Source: Persicaria tinctoria (Eukaryota; Streptophyta; Magnoliopsida; Caryophyllales; Polygonaceae). From it: a stretch of DNA of 64,000 nt. The first letter of the stretch is position 1, and each line of letters begins with the position of its first letter. The notes under the pieces are model-generated. The model had not been told where the DNA came from. It worked only from the letters and a program-made list of their open reading frames with translations, and made no database searches. Location: contig JBANSL010000013.1 in assembly GCA_037127255.1 (NCBI GenBank), forward strand, positions 11,304,688 to 11,368,687, in the 5' to 3' direction. Below, piece by piece: positions 24,264-36,377 of the stretch. Position numbers and translations under genes: made by a program.

Positions 24264-25587
24264 CTAGGAAAATAGTAAAGGGTGACCGGACTCGACACGT
24301 AAGGCTCGAAATCTCTCAATATGAGCTTGAAACGGAGCATCCCATCCTTCGACGCTCGGGTGATGATGTGCGACCCATTCTGGCGAAGGTGGCGGAAGAG
24401 GAGCGTTAGAACACAACCAGATCTATGAGAACGGAAAATTAGAGTTAGGGTATTGACATATATATGAAAAGCATGAATAGGTAATAAAAAAAAACGTTTG
24501 AAGTCGTACCGCGGCAAAATGGTCTTGGTTGTTAGCAGGTGTCGGCGAGGTCATGGGGAGACATGTGAACGGATGATGCCAAGCTAGGACGACGAGAGGA
24601 ATCTGATATACCGTTGCAAATACTAAACCCATAATGGGTAGCTCTATCCACCGTCTCCTATCACCATGCACAGCTCCCGCCCATCTCTGGTAGTCGACGA
24701 ACTGCTGGAATGGGTACCCTCCCGTATAACAACCGGCGTACATATCGGCGTGATCCTCCAAGTGATTGCATAGTAACGTTTTAAGTTCCGGAAAAGCAGT
24801 CTCGCCGATCGGTGATGTCAAAGCCGCCAAAGCACGGTAGCCACAATGACCATCTCCAATAGTGTCCCTCACCGTCTCAATATGACCGAGCATGAAGGGA
24901 TCAACGTTGTTTCGACCCCAGTTGAACCCTCCAAACACATCATCACGTCCACGTCGAGCTGAGGTCGCTTGTGGACGATGTCGAGCAGCATTTCGAGCAG
25001 CACGCGCTTCTTCTCTCTCAAACTTTTCCCTTACCTCCTCAATCCGTACCCAATGGATTTTGGAGGAATGCCAATTTCCTTCATCCACCTAGCCATCTTC
25101 TTTTCCCCCTCTGTCATCTGTCCGGCGATGGCGTGACCCTTCAAGCTCGTGGAAAGTCCGTGGTTATGAACACCGTGGGTTACCGTCATAACCCAGTGAC
25201 CCGGCGGAGCTTCATGCCCGTGTAGAGAGAATGGACAACCGTTTATCTTCGATTGCGTGCTTCGGAGCTTCCTCCCGCGTGGTCGGTACTCCCCATACTG
25301 CTCGCAAGCAAGGAGAACCCCGCCTGGATGGTTTGACGCCCCCGTCCAAGACCGTTTGATTACTAAAATCATGCAGTGTCTCCGACCCAAGTCCTTGAAA
25401 TGCATAACCATTTCGTCACGGTCATTCCAAACCCTTGGGTCCGAGAACTCAGACGTAAAGTCTCGAAACTGTAATAACATTAGTGGAAATATGAACAAAA
25501 CGGAAGGAATACGAAATATATTCACTATACGAAACGAATCTGTACCTGGCAAACTTGGAAACGACGATTGCTTTGCGGCTCGGTCAT
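24264..25587 (-). pseudogene. FAR1-type DNA-binding plus OTU protease gene; transposase core deleted
   Basis: Exons on the minus strand: 25587-25546 (MTEPQSNRRFQVCQ), 25468 to about 25035, the OTU exon to 24510, and 24422-24264. The second exon encodes a FAR1-like domain: WNDRDEMVMHFKDLG, CPFSLHGHEAPPGHWVMTV, then HGVHNHGLS (the HNH/HNL zinc-ligand region), ending MKEIGIPPKSIGYGLR with a GTAAGG donor. In family members the MULE DDE core and a SWIM finger follow. Here the next readable piece, in another frame, is IHWVRIEEVREKFEREE and an R-rich linker, then an OTU domain with GDGHCGYRALA (catalytic Cys) and NQDHFAAIWL (catalytic His). The last exon joins GCG|ATC in frame. Nothing of the DDE core remains, so the gene is broken as a transposase, although the OTU part looks complete. 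Confidence 0.7.
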
Positions 25588-25699
25588 AACGATTCTAACG
25601 GTGAAGGAATATATCGAAACAAATCGGACTTTGTTTTGGAGTGCGGAATCAAGCTGTCCCCCTTCGCTTCAAATAGGTACTATTGCGTTAAAGGTACGC

Positions 25700-25890
25700 G
25701 GAAGTGCACGTCCTTAAGGACGTGCTAGGGTTTAAGGTTTGGCTAGGGTTTTAGGGTTTGACCAGGTTAAGTCTAGGGTTAGGAAAATGCACGTGGTCAA
25801 GAACGTGCTTGCACGTCATTGACCACGTGCTGCACGACCTCCTAACCCTAAACCCTAACAACCCTAGCCCTAAATCTAACTAACCTAACT
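25700..25890. repeat. Internal palindromic, telomere-motif-flanked repeat of the MULE
   Basis: GCACGTCCTTAAGGACGTGC (25706-25725) is a perfect 20-bp palindrome. It is followed by TAGGGTTT-type repeats to 25787, then GCACGTGGTCAA...TTGACCACGTGC (about 25790-25830), then CCCTAA-type repeats in the opposite orientation to 25885. The block is symmetrical and lies between the 3' end of the PMD gene and the 5' end of the FAR1-OTU gene, so it may hold the promoter of the latter. Confidence 0.7.
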
Positions 25891-26112
25891 CGTCCTTAAC
25901 GTTCATTTTCGTTCTTTATGTTCATCCGTTCTTCACGTTTTCGTTATCGGGAAACCTTATCATATTAACGTTTTCGTTCTTGATGTTTACGTTCAATATG
26001 ACTCGGAAGAAATGAGAAGAGTCTACTCAAGATAGAAATATAGAGATAGATACAAAATCCGTAATATAAAAGTATAATATAAAGATAGATACTGCAAAAG
26101 TATAAATGTACA

Positions 26113-28977
26113 TCAATGTCCATGTGGGTTGCTGACAGCCGCATGCAGAATACTCGTCACCTCTTCTAATAGCTCCTCAAGGCGAGGGTCGGTAGATAGG
26201 GCCCTCCAATAGCCCTCTATCTCATGCAAGTGGGCCGCCAACGCCGGAGGCATGACTGGAGGCTGAGGGAGGTCCACCCATGGATCCAAGCCGACCGGGT
26301 GGACGGGCGCCGGCGGGTCCGGATGGGGTGGCGTGGTCGGCAGCATGTACGGCCGGCTCTGCGACGCGTACCAAGGCAAGTAATCTGCAGTGACACCGGC
26401 CTGGCAATCCTCGCTGTTGCGTCTGTGCTCGGCCAGCCGGTGGAAGCGACCCGCGTCCTGCAGGTCCCGCCACTTGTTGTGGCCCTGGGAAAACACGGCC
26501 ACGTACCTCGCGTTCTTCAGGGTGGTGTCGCGAGAGACCTGATCCGGCGCTATGACGGGCTGCGGGATCCCCTGGACCTTTCCGAACTGCCGGAGGCACC
26601 TATCGGGCATATAAGGCTCCTCCTCCCCACAGAAGGTGATGGTGCCCCGATAGGTGGACTGACGATACCGGCCGTCGAAGTCCAGATCACGCCCAAAGGG
26701 CATCCACTCGACCTATAATTAAAAAAGTCAGGCGTAATTCACGGTTAAGAAATATAAGTCATATAGATAGAGTCTCGAATACATACATCGGCGACGGTAA
26801 GACGGTCCAGCTCGTCCCGCAGCTCCTGCATCTTCTTCAGCTTCGCGGCCTCCTTCATGCGTTGTGGCGCCTTCGAACCGATGAACTTCGCGTAGAAGAG
26901 AGGGTCATCCTTCCTAGCCGGATCGCTGGAGAACTCACCTCGGAAGCGAGGGAAGTACGCCCATATCCAAGCCTTCACACAAAAAAGTATGTCGTTAGCA
27001 TATAATATAAATATTTGTTAACTAAAACTCTAATTCAACGGTCTCGTACCTGTAGGATCGGCGTGCAACTGTCTATACCCTTCGCACCTGTGCGGGTAGC
27101 CTCGCCTAGGCCCCTGTACAGACATGCGAGGGCACCTGCAGCCCATGCAAGGGTGGCCGTACGCGGGATGTCCCAAATAAGGCCGAATATCCTCCATGGG
27201 ATTCGGCTCTGCGACTTGTCCACAAACAGAGTCGCGGCGAGAGCGATGGCCATGTACCCTCTGTGCAGAAACTGACGCTGTGCAAGGTCATCCTCGGGTT
27301 GCCCCCCTCCCACATGCGTGCGCAGCCGAATCTGCTCAGGATCAGCCGCGGTCTCTGGGTCATCGGCTACCCCTCCTGACCGTCATCAGCCTCCTCAACG
27401 ACGTCAGGGATCACATCATCTGCAGAGCCCAAGGAGATAGCCGCTGGTGTGGGGGAGGTCAAAGGCTCGACCTCGTGGGTGCCGGATGTAGAAGCCTCTG
27501 GCACGGCTGAAGTAGAAGCCTCCGGCACGGCTGAAGTAGAAGTCTCGGGAACGACTGAAGTAGATGCCTCCGGGATGGTGGGTGGAACAAGAGTAGGCGG
27601 TCTACCCATGTCGGCCCGTTGCCCAACGACTACGTCGGTAATGCAGCTACTCAGAACATCACCGGTCTCCAAGGAAGGCTGCAGCCCCATCGTCGCATCG
27701 CTAGAAGGATCCCAACCTGGCAGACCCTTCCAGAAGCGGTCGTGCTCGTCGGCCGGGGGGGTCCCCATCGACGGCTGTAAGCGCTCTGCAGACGCAAGTA
27801 GATCATCGACTGTGGTTGTCTGATCGCGGGGTGACGTATCCTCCTGTACCTGGCTGACCGCTGCCCGATCGCCGAACCTAATAGGCCGGAGGGTACCATC
27901 CCCCCTCATAAGCCTCCCTGCCTGTTATTATGATCCAGTTGAATATTAATGTCTTTTCAGTATATTTTAATGTATTTTAATGTTATTCTAATGTCTTTTG
28001 ATGTATTTTAATATATTTTCATATGTTTTAATGTCTTTTATTATATTTTAATGTTAATTAAATATGTTTTAATGTGTTAATGTCTTTTCATGCCCTTGAA
28101 TGTTTTTTATTGTCTTTCAATATTAATTTATTTTTATGTATTTGAATATATTTGAATATATTCAAATATATTTTAATGTTAATTAAATACTTTTGAAGTA
28201 TTGTAATATACTTTAATGTTTTTTATTGTCTTTCAATATTAATTTATTTTTATGTATTTGAATATATTTGAATATATTTTAATGTTAATTAAATACTTTT
28301 GAAGTATTGTAATATATTTTAATGTTTTTTATTGTCTTTCACTTGTAATTTGAATATATACTATCTATTATATACTATATATTTCTATGTATTTGAATAT
28401 ATACTATCTATTATATTTTATCAAATTAAAACTATATTCTTTTCTATCAAACTATATACTATAAAAAAATATTATAATATATAAATAAATCAAACAAAAT
28501 ATTATCAATTATATTCTATCAAACAGTATATATTATCAATCATATTCTATGAACTTATATTATAAAACTATATTATAATCTATCAAATTATATTTTAAAA
28601 CTATAAAAATAAATCAAACAAAATAAGTAATTCAAATAACATACCGGTGGGGTCGGGACCGGAGACACCTCAGTCGTCCGACGCTTCCGCGGCGGTAATA
28701 ACGTATCCTCTGCCTCCGCCACTGCTCCGCCTCCATCGCCGCCAGACGCCGCCCCACCACCACCACCCTCCTCGGCCAACGCCGCCAGCAGCACCATCGC
28801 CTCAGCCACCGGCTCCACCGCCACCGCCTCCCCCGATGCTCCACCCCCACCACCATCCTCCACCTCCATCGCCGTCGCACCACCACCACCCTCCCTGGCC
28901 GCCAGCAGATTCGCCTCCATGGCCGCCACTGCCGCCTCTCTCTCTCTCTCTCTTTCTGTCTCCATCTCTCTCACTGC

Positions 28978-29030
<53 letters not shown>

Positions 29031-29052
29031 GCAGCCCCTCTCTCTCTCTCAC
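26113..29052 (-). pseudogene. Plant mobile domain gene, C-terminal half (within MULE)
   Basis: Exons that join in phase: about 27357-27050 (FLHRGYMAIALAATLFVDKS, WAAGALACLYRGL, ending CTPILQ), 26972-26787 (AWIWAYFPRFRGEF...), 26712-26113 (VEWMPFGRDLDF, CGEEEPYMPDRCLRQFGKVQ; stop 26113). LFVDKS, LACLYR, AWIWAYFP and PDRCLRQFG are PMD hallmarks. Upstream, 27921-27367 is open but encodes a Pro/Ser/Thr-rich stretch with EASTSAVPEASTSAV repeats, not the expected N-terminal PMD half, and ends at a TAG with a frame break before the next exon. A further candidate first exon (to 28645, donor CCACCG|GTATG) encodes RE-repeats, Gly/Ala-rich sequence and PPRKRR, a possible nuclear signal. The N-terminal half of the domain is missing, so the product is probably non-functional as a PMD protein. 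Confidence 0.7.
27925..28640. repeat. AT-rich intron with degenerate tandem repeats
   Basis: A unit beginning AATGTTTTTTATTGTCTTTC recurs at 28099, 28215 and 28321 (spacing 116 and 106 bp). Before it are many short TTTTAATGT units. It lies in the candidate first intron of the PMD gene. Confidence 0.75.
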
Positions 29053-29092
29053 TCAGGCGATCTCTCTCTCTCTCTCGATTTCTCTGTGGCTC
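28937..29092. repeat. (CT)n microsatellite
   Basis: Long CT runs, interrupted. On the minus strand they encode RERERE repeats in the candidate first exon of the PMD gene. Confidence 0.9.
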
Positions 29093-29129
29093 TCGGTGAA
29101 GACGAAGACGAAGAGGCACGTCCCCTTCG

Positions 29130-29273
29130 GATTTAGTAGACGGGCTTGCACTTCCTTAAGGACGTGCAAGCACGTTTTTTTAAAAAATAAAGATGTGCTT
29201 GCACGTCTGGGCTCGGGTGGCTGTCACCCCACTTGCACGTCCTTAAGGACGTGGGGATTTGCGGTGTATATAG
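29130..29273. repeat. Right terminal region of the MULE with two palindromes
   Basis: Near-perfect palindromes at 29145-29170 and 29232-29253 (core CACGTCCTTAAGGACGTG), then GGTGTATATAG at the end, inverted relative to the left end. Confidence 0.65.
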
Positions 29274-30828
29274 TCGAAACGAATTTTTTTAGTGGGGTTA
29301 TTGGGTTCGTATGGGACAGGGTTAATAAACTAACTAAAATTATAAACATGGAAAAATTTATAAATTGTTGGTAAAAAGTAGTTAAAAATTTATGAAAAAA
29401 TATAAACTCCGTATGGGACGAAAAAGTGTTTATTTGTAAAAAGTGGAGTTTATTTGGTTGTTATTAAGGGTATACTTGTCTTTTCAAATCAAATAAACCC
29501 CCAAAACCCAAAAAAAACCTTCAAAAACAAGCTTTTTTTAAACCCCCAATTTTAACTATTAATATGAGTTTTTGGGTGTCCATACACCTTTTTAACAGGT
29601 TAAAAAAATAAACAGCTGCTTTTACTTAATTTTTTTAACTGTTTTTTGTTGAGCCATACATACCCATTATGTTTTTTTAAGAGGCAAGGATTAAAAGTAC
29701 CTAAAAAGTAAAAACACACATAAATTGAGAGGCCGAGAGAAACAGGCGGACGGACTTACCATCGTGGAAGCAAAAAAATATATGCAAGGATCCGAAGCTA
29801 AGTTGAGCATGACGATGAAAAATCCTACATAAGAAAATGTCGCGGAAGACTCTAGAAGGACCGCGAATAGAGATGGCACGGGGAAGACACTAAGTTTCCA
29901 CGACGTATCGCCGCCGGGGAGAAAAAAAACAGAAACTCATCAGTGGAAAAGTGGCGTCGACAAATCATTTTCACTAAATTGCACACAAGTCATTCATCTC
30001 ACAACACCTACATCCTTTCAACACAGACACTTTCTCTCTCTCTTTGCTCCTTTGCCTCCGTGTCCGTCGAGCTCCTCTCCGACTACATCTCCCACTTCTC
30101 CAACCACTTCCAGTCCTAGGTCCTTATTGTCGCTGCCATCCTCTCTTAGGTCCCCCACCCCGACTAGTGTTGTCGCCGCCACCACCGCCTTGGGATCTCC
30201 TTCAATAAAGTAACCCCAGTGAATCCCTCGACATAATTTGATGAGCATATGCTTGGCGGTCAAAGATGATCGAGCACCTCCACCTTACCAAGGGAAAATC
30301 ATCCTCCTGACCTCCTCCAAGACATAAGACTGGAGCTTAGTGAGGAAGTCGTTGGGGCGAATGAAGATGAGGAGGGATGAGCAGCTCCCGCCCTTGAAGG
30401 TGTAAGCCTTCAAGAAGTTGATATGATGAAATAGTACACATCAAATTTAAACTCGAACACGAGTTATCAGAAATCAACTTCACCATTGTGTGATTTATTT
30501 CTCCCGTTGGTGACCACAACCACTTATGATATCCCGACGTTTCTTCTCCAGCTTCCCGATGGTGATTTTGATGTTAGCTTGCTTTTTATTTGTTGTTCAG
30601 TTACTTTTTATAATGATTTTTCTATCTACCGGATTTTTCGATTTCTCAGTATATCAGACATGGCTGTCTGGTGTATTGAATCCATATCAAAGGGAAAAAA
30701 ATCAAATCATACATTCATAAGTTTACAATCACATTCACAGGTATTGATCATCTCATTAGTCATCAATTTGTGATTTTTCCAAAAGCACATATCAAAATGC
30801 ATTTAAAGTTTAAACCATATCGGGCTGC
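29274..30828. other. Spacer; no gene recognised
   Basis: AT-rich flank to 29.75 kb, then a mixed block. 30018-30500 has coding-like composition on the minus strand but several stops and no domain I recognise. Small frames near 30.5-30.7 kb encode hydrophobic stretches only. Confidence 0.45.
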
Positions 30829-30951
30829 GGCCCAAATACCCTAAAATAAAGTTTTAGCCCAAATCGTGGTTGCTCTTTTATGCCCCAATTGACACTGTAA
30901 ACCCTTTCCCTCTCTTCGCCTAAAAACAGAACACAAAGGGTTTTAGGGTTT
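30829..30951 (+). promoter_or_regulatory. BRX1 proximal promoter: site II and telo-box motifs
   Basis: GGCCCA (site II type) at 30829-30834 and a telo-box-like TTTTAGGGTTT at 30941-30951, 24 bp before the start codon. These two motifs together are common in plant ribosomal-protein and ribosome-biogenesis promoters and fit growth-coupled expression. Confidence 0.6.
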
Positions 30952-30974
30952 ATCAGCTCTGCAAGCCGCATCGC

Positions 30975-33548
30975 ATGGGGAAGAAGAGGAAGCACGTCGA
31001 ATCCGAGGCTCCGCAGCCGCCGGCTGGCGATGGCGCAGCTCCCGAGAGGCCGAAGAGGACGCTGTTGGGATGGAAGGACAAGAAGGCTGGGGGAGAGGAG
31101 GATGCGGAGAGAGAAATCGTGGTCTCCCATGGCGGAGGAGGCTTCAGGAACAAGGAGAAGGTGCTAATCACCTGCTCTCGCCGAATTAACTACAGGTACA
31201 GGCACTTGATGTTGAATTTGGCCTCCATGTTCCCCCACTGCAAGAAGGACAACAAGGTCGAGTCCAAGGCGAGCAAAGGCGACACCTTGAACGAGCTTGT
31301 TGAGCTGAGGGGATGTTCGTCTTGCTTGTTCTTCGAGGTTTGTTGTTTATTTATTTCAATTCGTTTCTTAATCGAATTCAGTCGCGTGCTTTTTATGGAG
31401 ATTTGGTATTAGCCAGGTTGATTTGAACAAAAATTCTGTAGCAATTGATAATTAACAGAAGCCAATATTAGAACAAAATTTGTCGATTATGAGATATTAT
31501 ATTGATTGCTGCAACAGGAATAGGATCTAATGTTGTAATTGTTTTGCATTTTTCTGTTGTCTTAACAGTGTAGAAAACATAAAGATCTTTATCTGTGGAT
31601 GGCTAAATGCCCAAATGGACCATCAGTAAAGTTCATGGTCAATGCAGGTAATATTTTATCTAAATTTTAATTGTATGGCAATAGTATTGGATGTGTGATG
31701 GACCTATGGTGTGGATATATGAGTCTTTTTTATGATTGAAATGGATTCTCATGGCTCAGTAATTTTCTGATTTTTTTCAGTCCACACAATGGAAGAACTC
31801 AAGCTTACAGGAAATCATTTGAAAGGTTCTCGCCCTCTTATCACTTTCTCTGGGGACTTTGAAAAGGATCCTCACTGGAAGCTCTTGAAAGAAATTATTC
31901 TTCAGGTATACCTATTGGCCATCCCATACTGTATTGTGTTTGTATTAAATTGTGTGTTACAACTGTAAAGCTCATGTTGTGTTCTGGAGGATTTTTTCCC
32001 TACTCAAATACTAATAGAAAGCTTCAGCTGTAATTGACCTGAGCGTAGATTTTGTTGTGAGATATATATGCTAAAAAAATTTACTCTAACAAGATAGCTA
32101 CGCACCATATGATTTGTAACAGTCTGATGCTGAATATCCCATTTCTTGTAGGACATTCTTTATCTGTACTACAAAACAGTAACGTCTTTGTGAATCATTG
32201 GGAATTGTTTATTCTATCTGGCTTGATTTCGTAGAATGGAGTTTATCTTGTAGCACATGGGAATTGTTTATTCTATCTGGCTTGATTTCGTAGAATGGAG
32301 TTTATCTTGTAGCACAGTAGTAGTCAATTTGTTCAATTTCCTAGAATTTGTCAAAGCAGTATCAGTAACAATATTCTTTGGTTTTCTTCAGATATTTGGG
32401 ACTCCAAAGGATCACCGGAAGTCAAAACCGTATCATGATCATGTCTTTGTTTTCTCAATTCTTGATGGCCACATATGGTTCAGAAATTATCAGGTCAGTA
32501 GCAACATTTGTACAACAATTTTCATGATCTTTGTATTATGTATGTCAATCTTTTCATGACCAATAACTCATTCTTTTGTGCTATATGGCTGAGAATGAGT
32601 GAGTTATGCTCTCGAGGATTTCTCACTCTTTACCACAAATTGTTAACTTCATCAAATGATTCCAGGCTCTATCCCTATAATCATATCATAGGGGTATAGC
32701 GGAACATCCCCTCGGTATATGTAACAGTGTTGTATGATCTGTTTCTTTTTGCAGATATCAGTTCCTCATAATGAATCAACAAAAATGGATCGAGGTGCCT
32801 TAGATAAGATGACCCTTATTGAGGTTTGATTTGTTCTTCAAATATGCGATTTCATCTCTCCCAGTTACTTAATAGCTCTAACTCGAGACTTTTATTTGTA
32901 GGTTGGTCCTAGATTTTGTTTGAATCCAATCAAGATATTTGGTGGTAGCTTTGGAGGTCCAACCTTATATGAGAACCCATATTATGTATCTCCAAACCAG
33001 GTGAGTGCTATATTTTGTTTACTTTGCTTCAAGGATAACTTTCCAACTATAATACTAATGTTTACACCTACTGGATTTTTGCATTGAACAATCCATATCT
33101 TTTAGTTTTTTCATTGTTTATCCATTTATTTCAACATTGTTCAAAAACATTTTGCAATTAAACATCCAAAATCAAGTTATGTCTGATAAGTTTTAAAAAA
33201 GTTTCTCCCTGTGTGTTAGTTTGCAATGTTTAAACGGTCTTTCTAAATTAGGGCATAGGTTAAGCAAACCATATTGGGAAAGATTTCCTAGACTTGGATG
33301 CTTAAACCCTATGAAAGCAATTAAAAATACAGCTAAAATTAATTAAATTCGGAAGGTTTAAACAAGTGATTCAAGGGGATTTGGGAATTTAATTTGCTTG
33401 TCATTGTACATTGTAGATCCGAGCTCTGGAGAAGAGGCAGAAGGCTGGCAAGTATGTGAAGAAAGTTAAAGCCAAGACTCGCAGGAAAATGCATGAGCTG
33501 GCCAACCCAATGGAGCGTGATGAGTTTGCAGATATGTGGAAGGAGTGA
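30975..33548 (+). CDS. BRX1: Ribosome biogenesis protein BRX1 (Brix domain)
   Basis: Seven exons: 30975-31337, 31569-31647, 31781-31905, 32392-32493, 32755-32823, 32902-33000, 33417-33548; all GT..AG, phases consistent, 322 aa. BRX1 acts in the nucleolus in assembly of the 60S subunit (pre-27S rRNA processing). The basic N-terminus MGKKRKHVE is followed by the Brix domain from KVLITCSRRINYRYRHLM to the FGGPTLYENPYYVSPNQ segment, which is diagnostic for BRX1 within the Brix family. The basic tail KRQKAGKYVKKVKAKTRRK ends with MERDEFADMWKE. Start choice: first ATG, preceded by a telo-box and giving the family N-terminus. Intron 3 holds a 59-bp tandem duplication. Confidence 0.95.
32199..32316. 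repeat. 59-bp perfect tandem duplication in BRX1 intron 3
   Basis: Units 32199-32257 and 32258-32316 appear identical (start TGGGAATTGTTTATTCTATC, end GTAGCACA). It is too similar to be old. Confidence 0.9.
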
Positions 33549-34091
33549 TGAAGTCCTCCATGAAAATCTTTTATATCCTTTTCAGAGCAGTTGCATTTGG
33601 CAAAACAGCAGAAGTTACAAATCTTTGATATTGTATGAAGACCCTCTAGAGATGTATCCCTACAAGTATAAACGTCTTTGTTATGACAATGAAATTTTGG
33701 TAGCAGTTGGGAGGTAATGTTATTTTTTTAAATCTGAATTACATGTCTCTGCAATTCAGAGACACTGTCGAATTCGATATGAAGTTTGACAATGTGGACT
33801 AATGACATGCTGGACACCAACACGAACCTAAGCAGAACACAGCAGTTCACAATTCGAGCTCAACCGAATCGGGGAAATAGTACACAGTTGAACTTGGAGA
33901 TATAGGCAATGTAGAAGATACTTCATCACATTATTGTATGAAATTAACATGAAAAATAAATGTCTCTCAGACCCAAAATTTTAGCCAAAGAAAGAGAACA
34001 AAAGCAATACTGAGTGAAGTTTCAATCATGCAGATACATAACTTGAACATAATGCACAAACATCACTGCTGAGACGTATGGTAAACATCAA
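33549..34091. other. BRX1 3' UTR and spacer
   Basis: No further gene. The convergent gene ends at 34092. Confidence 0.5.
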
Positions 34092-34930
34092 TCATCGAGT
34101 AGCTTTCTTCGACTTCAAAGCTTGTAGCTTCGTCGTTATCCTTTGCTGGACAGTACCGGTGGTTGATGGTTTCTTCCTCGGGTTCATGTTGTTAGCTCCT
34201 GCGCTTTTCTTGGAGGGCTCGACATCCCGGACATCCACAAATTTAGAATGCCTCTTTGGCACTGTACATACATGAATTGAAACAAATACATTATATATGT
34301 AAATTAACACAGGTTCTTAATTTATACAGTATGTATATCACAGCTAGTGAAAGATGGGAGAGGGTACTTACAAGTTTGTTGGTAACTCTGATGGAGCTTT
34401 GCTTGAGTAGCTCTCATCTTTGCCTCATATTCTTCCTTGCTCAACTCTGCAAGCCGCCTCTTCTTCTTCGGAGAATCAGCCTTCGACTCCTCCTCTTCGT
34501 CTTCATCTTCTCCAAGCTTCTTGATTAATGGCGCTTTCAGCACCTTTCCGACTCCATATTTCAGCACCTTTCCGACTCCATATTTGTTGCAAGTCGTCAA
34601 CTCCATTTCGACCTCCTCTTCATCTTCATCTTGCTTATAATCTTCACCCAACAACTCTTCGATCTCTTTTCTAAGTTTGTCATCTTCGTCTTCATCTTCT
34701 CCAAGCTTCTTGATTAATGGTGCTTTCAGTACCTTTCCGACTCCATATTGTTTGCAAGTGATCAACTCCATTTCTTCGACCTCCTCTTCACCTTCATCTT
34801 CATCTTCCTTATAATCTTCACCCAACAACTCTTCGATCTCTTTTCTAAGTTTTTCATCTTCGTTTTTGTCGAACATCTCATCGCAGTACCAATCGTCACT
34901 GAATTCAGGGAAAGAGCACAAGGGATCCAT
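34092..34930 (-). CDS. Acidic repeat protein of unknown function
   Basis: Two exons, 34930-34372 (donor ACTT|GTAAGT) and 34261-34092 (acceptor GTACAG|TG); 242 aa. No family recognised. The N-terminus is MDPLCSFPEFSDDWYCDEMF. Residues ~25-135 are two tandem copies of a ~55-residue unit with KLRKEIEELLGEDYK, a DEDE-rich run, and YGVGKVLKAPLIKKLGEDED. In the second copy YGVGKVLK is itself doubled. Then KKKRRLAELSKEEYEAKMRA (possible nuclear signal and helix), and a basic C-terminus ending LQALKSKKATR. The charge pattern (acidic body, basic tail) suggests a nuclear histone- or RNP-associated protein, but that is inference only. Splicing and frame are intact, so a real gene is likely. Confidence 0.65.

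Positions 34931-36376
<1,446 letters not shown>

Positions 36377-36377
<1 letters not shown>

Larger units (their letters stand above)
23926..29273 (-). mobile_element. Mutator-like element with FAR1-OTU and PMD genes
   Basis: The ends are inverted: CTATATACACCACAAATC at 23926 and, as reverse complement at 29273, CTATATACACCGCAAATC. Each is followed within about 40 bp by a CACGT..TTAAGGACGTG palindrome. The 5.35 kb between carries, on the minus strand, a PMD gene (27.9-26.1 kb, with a possible first exon to 29.05 kb) and a FAR1-DNA-binding/OTU gene (25.6-24.3 kb). FAR1-type zinc domains, OTU proteases and PMD are all known passengers or parts of plant Mutator-like elements. The DDE transposase core is missing, so this copy is not autonomous. 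GC content and codon use differ clearly from the AT-rich flanks. A 9-11 bp target duplication could not be fixed by eye. Confidence 0.72.

Noticed and set aside
26222..26718. Open frames opposite and beside the PMD exon
   Set aside because: Shadows of the conserved PMD frame in GC-rich DNA; only the frame with PDRCLRQFG has family motifs.
28099..28345. CRISPR-like or regulatory repeat array
   Set aside because: The repeats are AT-rich, directly adjacent tandem units in a eukaryotic intron with no unique spacers.
28647..29374. Long plus-strand frames rich in Pro/His and Ser/Leu
   Set aside because: They are the complement of the CT microsatellite and the Gly/Ala/Arg-rich candidate exon on the minus strand; no domain.
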